This document shows positions 1 to 9,525 of a DNA stretch of 64,000 bases, one piece after another. The translations under genes were made by a program, and so were the position numbers. The stretch's first letter is position 1, and each line of letters opens with the position of its first letter. Origin of the DNA: Mycolicibacterium bacteremicum. Its GTDB lineage: Bacteria > Actinomycetota > Actinomycetes > Mycobacteriales > Mycobacteriaceae. The DNA lies in contig NZ_MVHJ01000003.1 in assembly GCF_002086115.1 (NCBI RefSeq), forward strand, positions 303,190 through 367,189, given 5' to 3'. The notes under the pieces were generated by a model, which had not been told where the DNA came from, ran no database searches, and worked only from the letters and a program-made list of their open reading frames with translations.

Positions 1-702
1 ATCAGAAAAGCCTGCAGCAAGGGCAATTCGACGATCTTCGGCAGCGGCGCCCACCCGGGTATGACGAACATGGTCGGCATGGTGCTGTCCGGCTCCTGCG
101 AACGGGTCGACGAGATCCGGATCACCGAGTCGGTCGACTGCTCGACCTACGAGTCGGCCGAAACCCAGACCGCCATGGGCTTCTCGCAGGACCCCGACAC
201 CCCGGGGCTGGCCGAGAGCGTACGTCGGGAGAGCGAGGTCTTCGCCGAGTCCGCGGCGATGATGGCCGACGCGATCGGGGCGCAACTGGACCGGATGACC
301 TTCGATGTCACGTTCACCGCCGCAACCGGGGACTCCGACCTCGGGTTCATGAAGATCCCGGCGGGCACCGTGGGCAGCGTGCTCGGCTACCACCGTGGCT
401 GGGTGGGTGACCGCAACGTCGTCAGCGTCGGGTTCAACTGGACCATGGGCGACAAGGTGACGCCACCCAAACCGCTTGAGCACGGCCACGTCATCCAGGT
501 GTTCGGCATGCCCAACATGCGCACCGTACTGCACTGTCTGCCGCCCAAGGACTGGACCGAGCCCGGCTTCATGGGGCTGGGCATGATCTATACCGCCATG
601 CCGGTGACCAATGCCGTGCCCGCCGTGGTGGCCGCCGCCCCCGGCATCGTCACGCTCAAGGATCTGCCGCCGGTGACAGGCCGGTTCAGTCCGCGAGACT
701 GA
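1..702 (+). CDS. DapB-like NAD(P)-dependent amine dehydrogenase family protein, 3' part only
   Basis: The reading frame is open from base 1, so the gene begins before the window and only the last 233 residues are visible. The first visible residues contain the motif GAHPGMTN, so the ATG at base 61 lies inside the gene and is not the start. The fragment looks like the dihydrodipicolinate-reductase-like proteins of actinobacteria (NAD(P)-binding N-terminal half, not seen here, then a substrate domain). These are usually about 350 residues and are distinct from the true lysine-pathway DapB; their substrate is generally unknown. The 3' end overlaps the convergent DegV gene by 17 bp. I am confident of the family and have no evidence for the reaction. 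Confidence 0.75.
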   Translation: MRKACSKGNSTIFGSGAHPGMTNMVGMVLSGSCERVDEIRITESVDCSTYESAETQTAMGFSQDPDTPGLAESVRRESEVFAESAAMMADAIGAQLDRMTFDVTFTAATGDSDLGFMKIPAGTVGSVLGYHRGWVGDRNVVSVGFNWTMGDKVTPPKPLEHGHVIQVFGMPNMRTVLHCLPPKDWTEPGFMGLGMIYTAMPVTNAVPAVVAAAPGIVTLKDLPPVTGRFSPRD

Positions 703-1522
703 CGCACGCGCCCACGGCACCGCCGCCCACATGCACGGCCAGCACGGCCCCCATGTCGGTGACCGTCAGCGATTTCAGTTGTGGCAGCCGCGCGGTCAGG
801 GCGGCTCCGAGTTCGGCTGCCGCATCGTGGTTGTCGACGTGGTGCACGCTGACCGACGCCGACCGTTCACCCACCGTCTCGGCGATTGCATCCACCATGG
901 CCGCATGCGCCTTGGACACCGTGCGCACCCGCTGCGCCAGCACCAACCGACCGTCGACGTCGAGGTGCAGCAGCGGCTTGAGCGACAGCGCGGTGCCCAA
1001 CCACGAAGCGCCCTTGCCGATCCGGCCGCTGCGCCGCAGGTTGTCCAGCCGGTGCACGACGATGAAGACCCGCCCGCGCGGGATCGCCGCGCGCGCCGCG
1101 GCCTCGACCGCATCGAGGCGCGCCCCGCCCGCCGCCGCCCGCGCCGCGGCCTGCGCGATGAACCCGACACCCATCGCGGCCGACCGCGAGTTGACCACGC
1201 GCACAGCGGAACCGAATTCCCGGGCGGCCGCAGCGGCGGTCGAGTACGTGCTCGACAGCGCCGCCGACAGGTGCACCGCGACGACGCCGTCACCGGCGCT
1301 GGCCGCCAATGCCTCGCGGTAGACCTCGGCGAGGTCGGCCGGGGCCGCCCCCGAGGTGGTGACCTGGCTTCGCTCATGGATGTCGTACGGGATCTCGTCG
1401 ACCCCGTCACGCAGATCGATGTTGTCGACCAGCACGTGCAACGGCACCTGCCGGATCGACCACCTGGCCAACTCCTCGGGCGCCAGCCGCGCCGACGAGT
1501 CGGTCACCACCTGAACGGTCAT
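686..1522 (-). CDS. DegV family fatty-acid-binding protein
   Basis: A 278-residue protein starting [11 protein letters not shown]. The TDSSA motif near residues 7-11 and the length fit the DegV (EDD) fold, a two-domain cytosolic protein that binds a fatty acid and in Firmicutes (FakB) presents it to a kinase. No FakA-like kinase is in this window, so the partner is unknown. The gene follows octT with a 4-bp overlap (stop and start regions at 1519-1522). It therefore belongs to the minus-strand set octT - gpgP - rsfS - nadD and is its most distal member. It corresponds in position to Rv2417c of M. tuberculosis as I remember it. Confidence 0.88.
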   Translation of the reverse strand: MTVQVVTDSSARLAPEELARWSIRQVPLHVLVDNIDLRDGVDEIPYDIHERSQVTTSGAAPADLAEVYREALAASAGDGVVAVHLSAALSSTYSTAAAAAREFGSAVRVVNSRSAAMGVGFIAQAAARAAAGGARLDAVEAAARAAIPRGRVFIVVHRLDNLRRSGRIGKGASWLGTALSLKPLLHLDVDGRLVLAQRVRTVSKAHAAMVDAIAETVGERSASVSVHHVDNHDAAAELGAALTARLPQLKSLTVTDMGAVLAVHVGGGAVGACVSLAD

Positions 1523-2262
1523 GGCAGAGAACGAGTTTCGGGCGAGTACGCCCCGGCTTCGGCAAGCCCCTTGAGCATCAAGTCGGCCACTGCGGCGTGT
1601 GCCTCGAAATTCCAGTGGATCCCGTCGGGGTTACCCTGCCCGCTCATCACGTACTCGCCGACCGCCGCCTTGAGATCGACCACCGGTACCCGGTGCTCGC
1701 CGGCCCAACCGGTGATCGCCTTGACGGTGGCATCCCGCCAGCGGTGCGACCTGCCGTAGGTCTCGGCGATGTGCACCGACGGCACGGTGGCCACCACGGG
1801 TATCCCGGGGCGGTTGAAGTCGATTGCGGCCCGGGTCTGTTCGAGGTACTCGACGGACAGGTGCGGGGGCAGCGCCGGGCGGGCCACCGCCGAGAGCCGC
1901 GGTTGCAGCCAGCCATAGCCGTCCCGGGCCCAACGCCGCAGCACCGGTGGGCGGATATAGCGGATCAACTCTCGCAAAGCCGTGGGCAACGGTGACGGCA
2001 GGGAGTCCATGCCGCAGGTCGCGAAGATGACCGCACCGGCACGCGGCAGGGCAGCCCACGAACGCGGGTCCTGGGTGGCCGCCCACCACACGTCGCGACA
2101 GGTCCAGCCGATCCGGCCGATCAGCTCGACATCCCAACCCAACTGCGCGGCAACGATATTGGGCCAAATGCGCGGATCGTCGGCGGGCAGTCCGCCGGTC
2201 GGGCCGTAGTAGGACAGCGAATCGCAGAAGACCAGCAGGGTCCTGCGCTGCTCAGAGGACAT
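1519..2262 (-). CDS. octT: Diglucosylglycerate octanoyltransferase OctT (SGNH/GDSL fold)
   Basis: A 247-residue SGNH-type protein. The nucleophile motif FCDSLSYYG sits at about residues 12-20 (Ser15), and the C-terminal DGIHWN motif supplies the Asp-x-x-His pair. In mycobacteria the protein in this position (Rv2418c, same length) transfers octanoate to diglucosylglycerate, an early step in methylglucose lipopolysaccharide (MGLP) synthesis. The open frame extends upstream to 2409, but the ATG at 2262 gives the expected length and overlaps the gpgP end by only 11 bp, which suggests translational coupling. Its neighbour is the phosphatase that makes an MGLP precursor, which supports the call. 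Confidence 0.85.
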   Translation of the reverse strand: MSSEQRRTLLVFCDSLSYYGPTGGLPADDPRIWPNIVAAQLGWDVELIGRIGWTCRDVWWAATQDPRSWAALPRAGAVIFATCGMDSLPSPLPTALRELIRYIRPPVLRRWARDGYGWLQPRLSAVARPALPPHLSVEYLEQTRAAIDFNRPGIPVVATVPSVHIAETYGRSHRWRDATVKAITGWAGEHRVPVVDLKAAVGEYVMSGQGNPDGIHWNFEAHAAVADLMLKGLAEAGAYSPETRSLP

Positions 2263-2908
2263 CGTTGGCCACCTGGGCCGAGGCGTTCCAGACATCGAGA
2301 CGCCACTTGATCGCCTCGTCGACCACGTGCCCGGACAGCTGGGCCCAGCTGGCATTGCCCATCCCGCCGAGCACCGGCCAGTTGTCCACCGGCAGATCCA
2401 ACAGGGCACCGGTCAGCGCGGCGATCAGACCGCCGTGCGCCACCAGCACCACCGGGCGGTCATAACCGTCGATACCCCAGTCGGATTCGGCGGCGAGCAG
2501 CTCCTGCACCAGCGGCACGCTACGGGCGGCGACGTCGACGCGGCTCTCGCCCCCATGGGGCGCCCAACGCGCGTCATCGCGCCAGGCCAGTCGCGCACCG
2601 GGCGCCAGCGCGTCGACCTCGATGTGGGTCAGCCCCTGCCAGTCCCCCAGATGCGTCTCCCGCAACCGCTCGTCGACGCGCACCGCGACGCCGGCCCGCT
2701 CACCGAGAGCAGTGGCGGTGTCCAGTGCGCGGCGCAGATCGGAAGAGACAATGGCGACCGGTTGCCGCTTGGCCAGCACCTCGGCCGCCGCGGCCGCCTG
2801 CTCACGGCCCAGATCGGTCAGGTCGGTATCGAGCTGGCCCTGCATCCGGCTGCCGGCGTTCCACTCGGTCTGGCCGTGGCGTAGCAGGACGAGCCGGCGC
2901 ACCGTCAC
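2252..2908 (-). CDS. gpgP: Glucosyl-3-phosphoglycerate phosphatase GpgP (histidine phosphatase family)
   Basis: A 218-residue phosphoglycerate-mutase-like phosphatase. The catalytic motif [10 protein letters not shown] lies at residues 8-17 (His11), and the second histidine is in VLVAHGG near the C-terminus. Mycobacterial GpgP removes phosphate from glucosyl-3-phosphoglycerate to give glucosylglycerate, the primer for MGLP. I chose the GTG at 2908 because its GTGA overlaps the rsfS stop codon (2905-2907); an upstream ATG at 2965 would run into rsfS. The gene was formerly annotated as a phosphoglycerate mutase in many genomes. Assignment rests on position beside octT as much as on motifs. Confidence 0.85.
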   Translation of the reverse strand: MTVRRLVLLRHGQTEWNAGSRMQGQLDTDLTDLGREQAAAAAEVLAKRQPVAIVSSDLRRALDTATALGERAGVAVRVDERLRETHLGDWQGLTHIEVDALAPGARLAWRDDARWAPHGGESRVDVAARSVPLVQELLAAESDWGIDGYDRPVVLVAHGGLIAALTGALLDLPVDNWPVLGGMGNASWAQLSGHVVDEAIKWRLDVWNASAQVANDVL

Positions 2909-3285
2909 TGCGAACCGTCCGGCTGCTCGCCGAGGTTGACGGGCACCGTCGGGCAATCGCGCCACAACCGCTCCAACGCGTAAAACTCGCGTTCCTCGGT
3001 GTGCTGGATGTGCACCACGATGTCGACATAGTCCAGCAGGGTCCAGCGGCCCTCCCGGGTTCCCTCGCGCCGGGCGGGTTTGTGCCCCGCCTCGCGCATC
3101 TTGTCCTCGATCTCGTCGACGATGGCGTTGACCTGCCGCTCGTTGGAGGCCGAGGCGATCACGAAGCAGTCGGTGATGACCAGCTGTTCGGAGACATCGA
3201 TGACCACGACGTCGTCGGCCAGCTTGTCGGCGGCGGCCCGGGCCGCAACGGTGGCCATCTCGACTGCTTCTGTCGTTGCCGTCAC
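2905..3285 (-). CDS. rsfS: Ribosome silencing factor RsfS
   Basis: A 126-residue DUF143/RsfS protein with the conserved C-terminal block [14 protein letters not shown] followed by a Tyr-Leu-rich helix (about residues 81-108). RsfS binds ribosomal protein L14 on the 50S subunit and blocks subunit joining when nutrients are short. It sits directly after nadD (4-bp overlap of start and stop), the usual bacterial arrangement, and is followed by gpgP with another 4-bp overlap, so the set is almost certainly one transcript. Confidence 0.93.
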   Translation of the reverse strand: MTATTEAVEMATVAARAAADKLADDVVVIDVSEQLVITDCFVIASASNERQVNAIVDEIEDKMREAGHKPARREGTREGRWTLLDYVDIVVHIQHTEEREFYALERLWRDCPTVPVNLGEQPDGSQ

Positions 3286-3914
3286 GACCGGGCCTCCTCA
3301 GCGGTGGGTGTGTAGAGATTGCGTTTGGACACGTACTGGACCACGCCGTCGGGCACGAGGTACCAGATGGGCCGGGACTGCTGGGCGCGCAGCCGGCAGT
3401 CGCTGGACGAAATCGCCAGGGCGGGGATCTCCACCAGCGACAGCGCTTCGGCGGGGAGCTCCTTCATCGCCGCGGCGATGTGCTCGCCGTCGAGCTCGTA
3501 GCCCGGTCGGCTCACCCCGACGAAGCGGGCCAGGGAGAACAGTTCCTCCCAGTTCTGCCAGGACAGGATGGAGGCCAGCGCGTCGGCGCCGGTGATGAAG
3601 TACAGGTCGGTATCGGGATTCAGGGCGGCCAGGTCACGCAGGGTGTCCTTGGTGTAGGTCGGGCCGCCACGGTCGATGTCGACGCGGCTGACCGAGAACC
3701 TGGGGTTGGCCGCGGTGGCGATCACCGTCATCAGGTAGCGGTCCTCGGGCGCGGTGACCGCGCGGTCACGCTTCTGCCAGGGCTGCCCGGTGGGGACGAA
3801 CACCACCTCGTCGAGGTCGAACTGATCGGCCACCTCGCTGGCGGCCACCAGATGCCCGTGGTGTACGGGATCGAACGTCCCGCCCATCACTCCCAACCTG
3901 CGTCGCGTGGCCAC
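3282..3914 (-). CDS. nadD: Nicotinate-nucleotide adenylyltransferase NadD
   Basis: A nucleotidyltransferase that converts nicotinate mononucleotide and ATP to deamido-NAD, the central step of NAD synthesis. The N-terminal motif [12 protein letters not shown] (about residues 11-22) contains the two ATP-binding histidines. The C-terminal ISSSDCR corresponds to the ISSTxxR signature. The start is taken as the GTG at 3914, giving [12 protein letters not shown]; an ATG at 3980 is in frame but adds an uncharacteristic 22-residue tail. It is first in the nadD - rsfS - gpgP - octT - degV set. NadE, the last enzyme of the same pathway, is encoded at 9526-11562. Confidence 0.93.
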   Translation of the reverse strand: MATRRRLGVMGGTFDPVHHGHLVAASEVADQFDLDEVVFVPTGQPWQKRDRAVTAPEDRYLMTVIATAANPRFSVSRVDIDRGGPTYTKDTLRDLAALNPDTDLYFITGADALASILSWQNWEELFSLARFVGVSRPGYELDGEHIAAAMKELPAEALSLVEIPALAISSSDCRLRAQQSRPIWYLVPDGVVQYVSKRNLYTPTAEEARS

Positions 3915-4032
3915 GAACAGGCAGCTTACGGGAGTGATCGGGCGAGCCCGAACCTGGCGAGCGTGCGCGGACTCGGCCACCGCAGCGGCGTGTCGGGCAG
4001 CAGACGCGCACGCTCGCCGGAAACGGGGGGGA

Positions 4033-5478
4033 TCAGACGGGCAGCAGCGCGTCGATCACCGCGGCGAGTTGTCTGGCCGACCGGCACTCGTGCATCGGGA
4101 TCAGATCCTGATAGCGCGGCACCGCCGAGTCCCCGCTACCCCACAGGTGCCTGGGCTCGGGGTTGAGCCAGTGCGCATGTCTGCTGGCGTTGACCATCCG
4201 GGTCAGCAGATCGGTCTCGGGATTGCGGTAGTTGTTACGGCCGTCGCCCAGGATCAGCAACGAGGACCGCGGCGAGAGCACGTTCGGGAAGTTCTGCGTG
4301 AACGAGACGAACGCGTGCCCGTAGTCGGAGTGCCCGTCGCGGGTGTAGACGCCGGCCTCCCGGGTGATGCGCTGCACCGCGACGGCCAGGTCCGCCTCCG
4401 GCCCGAACATGTGGGTGACCTCGTCGGTGGTGTCGATGAAGGCGAACACCCGCACCCGGGAGAACTGCTGGCGCAGCGCCGACACCAGCATCAGCGTGAA
4501 GTGGCTGAACCCGGCCACCGAGCCCGACACATCGCAGAGCACGACCAGCTCCGGCCGGGCCGGGTGCGGCTTCTTGAGCACGACGTCGATCGGCACACCG
4601 CCGGTCGACATCGACTTGCGCAGCGTCTTGCGCAGGTCGATCTCGCCGTTGCGCGCGCGCCGGCGTTTGGCCGCCAATCGCGTGGCCAGGGTGCGGGCCA
4701 GCGGTTGCACGGTCTTGCGCATCTGGCGCAGCTGATCACCGGAGGCACGCAGGAATTCGACGTTCTCGGCCAGCTGCGGCACCCCGTACATCTGCACGTG
4801 GTCGCGGCCGAGCTGTTCGGCGGTGCGGCGCTTGGTCTCGGCCTCGACCATCCGCCGCAGCTGCGAAACCCGTTGCGCGGCCAGCGCCTTGGCGATCTCC
4901 TCCTGGGTCGGTGTCGGCTCCTCGCCGTACGGCGCGAGCAGCCCGGCCAGCAACCTGCCCTCCAGCTCGTCGAGTGCCATCGCCTTGAGTGCCTGATAGG
5001 ACGAGTACGACGGTCCGCGGCTGGAGTTGTACCGGCCGTAGGCCTCCACGATGCGGGCGATCATCGCGGCCAGTCGGTCGTCGAAATTCTCCAGTTCGGC
5101 CTCGGAGCCCAGCATGTCGATCAACGCCGCGCGCATCGCCTCGACGTCCTCGGGCGGCATCCCCGGTTCGTCGCCGTCGGCATCGGGTTCATCGTCCACG
5201 ACAGTGCGGTCCCCGAGCGCTGCGGGCCACCACAGGTCGAACATCGCGTCATAGGTGTCCCGGTGATCTGAGCGGCGCAGCACCGCGCAGGCCAGCCCCT
5301 CGCGCAGTGCGGAGCGGTCGCCGAGCCCGAGCACGTTGAGCACCCGGCCGGCGTCCACGGTCTCCGACGGGCCCACCGCGATACCCACCCCGCGCAGCGC
5401 CTCGACGAACTCCACGAGATGGCCGGGAATTCCGTGCGGGGCCAGCGGTTGTGGCGGGCGGGTGCGTCGAGGGGTCAT
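4033..5478 (-). CDS. VWA domain protein (CoxE/MoxR-associated)
   Basis: A 481-residue protein whose C-terminal third is a von Willebrand A domain with the metal-binding motif CDVSGS near residue 315. The central part is basic and rich in Arg/Lys (about residues 215-290). VWA proteins paired with MoxR ATPases act as chaperone-like complexes that insert metal cofactors or remodel protein complexes. Here the MoxR gene lies immediately upstream on the same strand (13-bp gap), so the two products very likely work together. The client protein is unknown. It is the counterpart of Rv2425c in gene order. Confidence 0.85.
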   Translation of the reverse strand: MTPRRTRPPQPLAPHGIPGHLVEFVEALRGVGIAVGPSETVDAGRVLNVLGLGDRSALREGLACAVLRRSDHRDTYDAMFDLWWPAALGDRTVVDDEPDADGDEPGMPPEDVEAMRAALIDMLGSEAELENFDDRLAAMIARIVEAYGRYNSSRGPSYSSYQALKAMALDELEGRLLAGLLAPYGEEPTPTQEEIAKALAAQRVSQLRRMVEAETKRRTAEQLGRDHVQMYGVPQLAENVEFLRASGDQLRQMRKTVQPLARTLATRLAAKRRRARNGEIDLRKTLRKSMSTGGVPIDVVLKKPHPARPELVVLCDVSGSVAGFSHFTLMLVSALRQQFSRVRVFAFIDTTDEVTHMFGPEADLAVAVQRITREAGVYTRDGHSDYGHAFVSFTQNFPNVLSPRSSLLILGDGRNNYRNPETDLLTRMVNASRHAHWLNPEPRHLWGSGDSAVPRYQDLIPMHECRSARQLAAVIDALLPV

Positions 5479-5491
5479 CGGATGAGCCGCA

Positions 5492-6379
5492 TCAGTTCAA
5501 TCTCAATTCCCCAGCCGCCTTGGTCTGATCGGACTGATGTTTCAGGACGACGCCGAGGGTGGCCGCGATCATCTCGTCGTCGATGGTGTCCATGCCCAGG
5601 GCCAGCACGGTGCGTCCCCAGTCGATGGTCTCGGCCACCGACGGCAGCTTCTTGAGCTGCATGCCGCGCAGCACCCCGATGATGCGCACCAGTTCCGAGG
5701 CGATGGTCTCGGGCAGTTCCGGGACGCGCGAGAGCAGGATGCGCCGCTCCAGCTCGGCATCGGGAAAGTCGATGTGCAGGAACAGGCAGCGCCGTTTGAG
5801 CGCCTCGGACAGCTCGCGGGTGGCGTTGGAGGTCAGCACCACCAGCGGGGCGCGCTCGGCCTTGATGGTGCCCAGCTCCGGCACCGTGACCGCGAAATCG
5901 GACAGCACCTCCAGCAGCAGGCCCTCGATCTCGATATCGGCCTTGTCGGTCTCGTCGATCAGCAGCACGGTGGGGTCGGTGCGGCGGATGGCGGTCAGCA
6001 GCGGCCTGCTGAGCAGGAACTCCTCACTGAACACATCGGTCTTGGTCTGGTCCCAGTCCCCGGTCTGGGCGGTACCGGCCTGGATCCGCAGGATCTGCTT
6101 GGCGTGGTTCCACTCGTAGAGCGCGCGGGACTCGTCGACGCCCTCGTAGCACTGCAGCCGGACCAGCTCGCTGCCGGTGGTCTGCGCGATGGCGCGGGCC
6201 AGTTCGGTCTTGCCGACCCCGGCCGGTCCCTCCACCAGCAGCGGCTTGCCGAGCCGGTCGGCGAGGAACACCGCCGTGGCGGTGGCCTTGTCGGGCAGAT
6301 AACCGGTTTCGGCGAGCCGCTTGGCGACGTCGTCGATGTCGGCGAACAGGGGCGCCGGACGGGCGGGAACGCTCAACAT
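5492..6379 (-). CDS. MoxR-family AAA+ ATPase
   Basis: A 295-residue AAA+ ATPase with Walker A GPAGVGKTEL near residues 50-59 and Walker B VLLIDETDK near 139-147, followed by the sensor-1 segment LTSNATRELS. The length and motifs fit the MoxR family, ring-forming ATPases that act with a VWA partner. It is upstream of the VWA gene and 28 bp downstream of proA, so it may share the proA promoter. Confidence 0.9.
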   Translation of the reverse strand: MLSVPARPAPLFADIDDVAKRLAETGYLPDKATATAVFLADRLGKPLLVEGPAGVGKTELARAIAQTTGSELVRLQCYEGVDESRALYEWNHAKQILRIQAGTAQTGDWDQTKTDVFSEEFLLSRPLLTAIRRTDPTVLLIDETDKADIEIEGLLLEVLSDFAVTVPELGTIKAERAPLVVLTSNATRELSEALKRRCLFLHIDFPDAELERRILLSRVPELPETIASELVRIIGVLRGMQLKKLPSVAETIDWGRTVLALGMDTIDDEMIAATLGVVLKHQSDQTKAAGELRLN

Positions 6380-6407
6380 GGTCTCTTTTCTCTGTGTTCC
6401 GGGCGGG

Positions 6408-7727
6408 TCAGGCCGGCCGAATGTGGCCTTCGGGAGACGAGCCCCACACGATCCACTTGGTCGAGGTCAGTTCGGGCAGCCCCATCGGGCCGCGGGCGTG
6501 CAGTTTCTGGGTCGAGATCCCGATTTCGGCGCCGAATCCGAACTGCTCACCGTCGGTGAACGAGGTCGAGGCGTTGACCATCACCGCGGCCGCATCGACC
6601 TGGCCGGTAAACGACTGTGCGGCAGCGAGTTCGGTGGTGACGATGGCCTCGGTGTGTCCGGTGCCGTATTCGTTGACGTGCGCGATGGCGCCGTCGACGC
6701 CGTCGACGATCTGCACGGCGATATCCATCGACAGGAACTCCTCGCGCAGTTCCTCCTCGCTGGGGTCCAGGTGCACGGTCACCCCGGCGTCCTGCAGCGC
6801 GGTCACCAGGCGGGGCAGCGCGGTGTCGGCGACGGCCCGGTCGACCAGCAGCGTCTCGGCGGCGTTGCAGACGCTGGGCCTGCGCGTCTTGGCGTTGAGC
6901 AGGATGCGCTCGGCGACATCGAGATCGGCTGCGGCGTGCACGAATACGTGGCAGTTGCCGACGCCGGTCTCGATTGTCGGCACGGTGGCGTCCCGCACCA
7001 CCGCGTCGATCAGGCCCGCGCCGCCGCGCGGGATCACCACGTCGACCAGACCGCGCGCCTGGATCAGGTGGGTGACGGTGACGCGGTCCTCGCTGGGCAG
7101 CAGCTGCACCGCGTCGGCGGGCAGCCCCTCGGCGACCAGCGCGGCACGCAACGCGGACACCAGCGCCGCATTGGACCGGGCCGCCGACGAACTGCCGCGC
7201 AGCAGCACGGCGTTACCCGATTTGCAGGTGAGACCGAACGCATCGACGGTGACGTTGGGCCGGCCCTCGTAGACGATGCCGACGACGCCGAGCGGCACCC
7301 GCTGCTGGCGCAGCTGCAGCCCGTTGGGCAGCGTGCTGCCGCGCAGCACCTCACCGATCGGGTCGGGCAGCCCGGCGACCTGTCGCAGCCCGGCGGCGAT
7401 CCCGTCCACGCGCTGCGGGTTGAGGGCGAGACGGTCCAGCATGGCCTCGGCGGTACCGGCGGCGCGGGCGGCGTCGAGGTCCTCGGCGTTGGCGGCCAGG
7501 ATCTCCTCGACCCGGGCCAGGACGCTGTCGGCGGCCGCGTGCAGGGCGCGATTCTTCTCGGCGGTGCTCAGCACGGCCAGGCGGCGCGATGCGGTGCGCG
7601 CCGCAGCGGCCGCATCGTGGACCTGCTGCCTGAGATCTGGAGCCGTTTCCCGGGTCGCTGCGCTCCTGCCCTCCGAAACCATTTCCCGGGTCGCTGCGCT
7701 CCTGCCCTCCGAAGCCTTTACGCTCAT
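6408..7727 (-). CDS. proA: Gamma-glutamyl phosphate reductase ProA, with a duplicated N-terminal peptide
   Basis: A 439-residue aldehyde-dehydrogenase-fold enzyme for the second step of proline synthesis (NADPH-dependent reduction of glutamyl-5-phosphate). The catalytic cysteine lies in PSVCNAAET near residue 285, and the conserved [12 protein letters not shown] and IPRGGAGLI blocks are present. Its partner ProB is encoded separately at 17538. The N-terminus is unusual: residues 4-30 hold two copies of [10 protein letters not shown], encoded by a 36-bp direct duplication. Other mycobacterial ProA proteins that I recall begin close to the DLRQ segment, about 25 residues further in. The ATG at 7727 lies upstream of the repeats. 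A start within or after them cannot be excluded. Confidence 0.93.
   Translation of the reverse strand: MSVKASEGRSAATREMVSEGRSAATRETAPDLRQQVHDAAAAARTASRRLAVLSTAEKNRALHAAADSVLARVEEILAANAEDLDAARAAGTAEAMLDRLALNPQRVDGIAAGLRQVAGLPDPIGEVLRGSTLPNGLQLRQQRVPLGVVGIVYEGRPNVTVDAFGLTCKSGNAVLLRGSSSAARSNAALVSALRAALVAEGLPADAVQLLPSEDRVTVTHLIQARGLVDVVIPRGGAGLIDAVVRDATVPTIETGVGNCHVFVHAAADLDVAERILLNAKTRRPSVCNAAETLLVDRAVADTALPRLVTALQDAGVTVHLDPSEEELREEFLSMDIAVQIVDGVDGAIAHVNEYGTGHTEAIVTTELAAAQSFTGQVDAAAVMVNASTSFTDGEQFGFGAEIGISTQKLHARGPMGLPELTSTKWIVWGSSPEGHIRPA
7646..7717. repeat. 36-bp direct duplication inside the proA 5' end
   Basis: Two near-identical 36-bp units lie at 7646-7681 and 7682-7717 on the plus strand. 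Each begins TTTCCCGGGTCGCTGCGCTC and continues with a CCTGCCCTCCGAA segment. The period is exactly 12 codons, so the proA frame is kept and two [10 protein letters not shown] peptides are produced. A shorter relative of the unit, in the opposite orientation, lies inside iolC at 56691-56717. Confidence 0.9.
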
Positions 7728-7784
7728 CGAGCCAGCGTATCGACCATCCGCCGGGATCGGACGGTTGGGGTTACGGTGAGCCTC

Positions 7785-8636
7785 ATGACGCGGGTGTGCG
7801 TGGTCGGCAGCGTGAACATGGATCTGGTCTTCACCGTCGAGGCGCTGCCCGGGCCCGGTGCCACCGTGCTGGCTTCGACCCTGCTGCAGTCCCCGGGCGG
7901 CAAGGGCGGCAACCAGGCGATCGCGGCGGCGCGGGCGGGTGCCCAGGTGAGTTTCGTCGGCGCGGTCGGTTCGGATGCCGCCGCGGCCGATCTGCTGGCG
8001 CACCTGGAGGACAACGGGGTCGACACCGCGGGCGTCGCTCAGCTGCCGATGCCCAGCGGAACCGCGGGCATCATCGTCGACGGTGCCGCTGAGAACATGA
8101 TCGTGGTGGCCGCGGGCGCCAACGCTCACCTGTCGCTGAACTCGCCACAGGTACGCGATGTCGTCGCCGGTTGCGAGGTGCTGCTGGTCCAGCTGGAGAT
8201 CCCCGTCGAGACCGCGCTGACCGCGGCTCGCATCGCCCGGGACGCGGGCGCCGTGGTGGTGCTCAACGCCTCGCCGGTCGGTGCCGACCCGACCATCCTC
8301 GCCCAACTCGCCGAGCTGACCGATCTCGTCATCGTCAACGAAACCGAGGCCCGGCAATGGGGTTGGCCGGTACCCAATCTGGTGACCACGCTGGGTGCCC
8401 GCGGTGCGACGCTGCGCACCGCGTCCGGTGAGGTCCACGTCGGCGCACCGGAGGTGGAGCCGGTGGACACCACCGGGGCCGGTGACGTGTTCGCCGGCGT
8501 GCTGGCCGCCGGCTGGCCGGACGGTGCTGAACGGGCCCTGCGGCGAGCGGGCGCGGCGGGCGCCTTGGCCACCCTGGTGCCGGGCGCGGGCGACTGCGCC
8601 CCCACCGACGAGGCCATCGAGGACGCGCTCGGCTGA
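7785..8636 (+). CDS. rbsK: Ribokinase-like PfkB-family sugar kinase
   Basis: A 283-residue PfkB kinase. The sugar-binding motif GGKGGNQA lies near residues 39-46, and the catalytic/anion-hole motif DTTGAGDVF near 228-236. These match ribokinase, which phosphorylates ribose at O5 in the cytoplasm. The start is the ATG at 7785; a GTG three codons earlier (7776) is also possible. It is divergent from proA across a short gap, and no ribose transporter adjoins it. The ribose-type ABC importer at 46595-49522 is 38 kb away and lies among inositol genes. Specificity for ribose is inferred from family only. Confidence 0.82.
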   Translation: MTRVCVVGSVNMDLVFTVEALPGPGATVLASTLLQSPGGKGGNQAIAAARAGAQVSFVGAVGSDAAAADLLAHLEDNGVDTAGVAQLPMPSGTAGIIVDGAAENMIVVAAGANAHLSLNSPQVRDVVAGCEVLLVQLEIPVETALTAARIARDAGAVVVLNASPVGADPTILAQLAELTDLVIVNETEARQWGWPVPNLVTTLGARGATLRTASGEVHVGAPEVEPVDTTGAGDVFAGVLAAGWPDGAERALRRAGAAGALATLVPGAGDCAPTDEAIEDALG

Positions 8637-8682
8637 ATCACCGGAACTGAACCGTCAACAGTTGGCGTTATAGTCGGCAGCC

Positions 8683-9495
8683 ATGACAGCGCGACCGCCG
8701 GAGGGCGACTGGCTCGGCACTCCGTACCTGAAATTCGAACGCCAGGACCCCTTCGGTGTGGTGACCCTGGACCGGCCGCAGACCCGCAATGCGATGACCC
8801 CGGCCATGTACTTCGGCATCCGGTACGCCGTCAGCCACGTCGAATCCGATCCCGATCTGGCCGGCCTGCTGATCACCGGCACCGGTGACGTGTTCTCCCC
8901 CGGTGGTGATCTGGGCGGCGGGGACGGCTCCGATCACTGGATGCCATGGGGTTCGGCGCTGTCGATGGACGTCACACCGTTCGAGACGCTGCGCCAGTCG
9001 GTCAAGCCGGTGGTGTCGGCGGTCAACGGTCTGGCCCAGGGCGGCGGCATGCAGATTGCGCTGTGCAGCGATATGGCGGTGGTCAGCGACCGCGCCACCT
9101 TTCGGGTGCCCGAACTGTTCCGCGGTATCGCCGACACCTATTACAGCCAGCTGCTGGCCCGCCTCATCGGTCCGGTGCGCACCCGCGATCTGATGTTCAC
9201 CGGCCGCGTCCTCACTGCGGCCGAGGCACTGGACTGGGGTCTGATCGCCCGGGTGGTCGCTCATGACGATCTACTCGTCGAGGCGAAAGAGGTGCTGGCC
9301 CAGGTATGCCGGACCGCACCGGGTGCGCGGTCGGTGGTGAAGTCGAACCTGGACAACTATCTGGGCCTGTTCGACCGGATCGGGATGAAGGCCAGCTACA
9401 GCGGTCCGGAGGCGAAGCTGGGGTTCGTGGCATTCAAGGAACGCCGATCACCGGACTGGGTGCACCCCGAGCTGCGCACCGAGGGCCGGTTGTAG
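8683..9495 (+). CDS. Enoyl-CoA hydratase/isomerase family protein
   Basis: A 270-residue crotonase-fold protein with the oxyanion-hole segments ITGTGDVFSPGGDL (about residues 65-78) and NGLAQGGGMQIALCSDM (about residues 109-125). It has no clear pair of catalytic glutamates of the classic hydratase at the usual places, so it could be an isomerase or a hydrolase of the same superfamily. It is preceded by rbsK on the same strand with a 46-bp gap. The next gene, nadE, is convergent. Substrate unknown. Confidence 0.85.
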   Translation: MTARPPEGDWLGTPYLKFERQDPFGVVTLDRPQTRNAMTPAMYFGIRYAVSHVESDPDLAGLLITGTGDVFSPGGDLGGGDGSDHWMPWGSALSMDVTPFETLRQSVKPVVSAVNGLAQGGGMQIALCSDMAVVSDRATFRVPELFRGIADTYYSQLLARLIGPVRTRDLMFTGRVLTAAEALDWGLIARVVAHDDLLVEAKEVLAQVCRTAPGARSVVKSNLDNYLGLFDRIGMKASYSGPEAKLGFVAFKERRSPDWVHPELRTEGRL

Positions 9496-9525
9496 CGCAT
9501 CCGGCGACGGGATCGCCGCTCGGGA

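Noticed and set aside
5537..6559. Long open frame opposite the MoxR gene
   Set aside because: Shadow of the ATPase coding sequence; no motif, no ribosome site.
6321..7784. Upstream extension of the ribokinase frame across proA
   Set aside because: The extension is the mirror of proA. The ribokinase fold begins at 7785 with its own ATG.
9500..9520. Terminator between the enoyl-CoA hydratase gene and nadE
   Set aside because: GGCGA/TCGCC gives only a 5-bp stem and no U tract, too weak to list.
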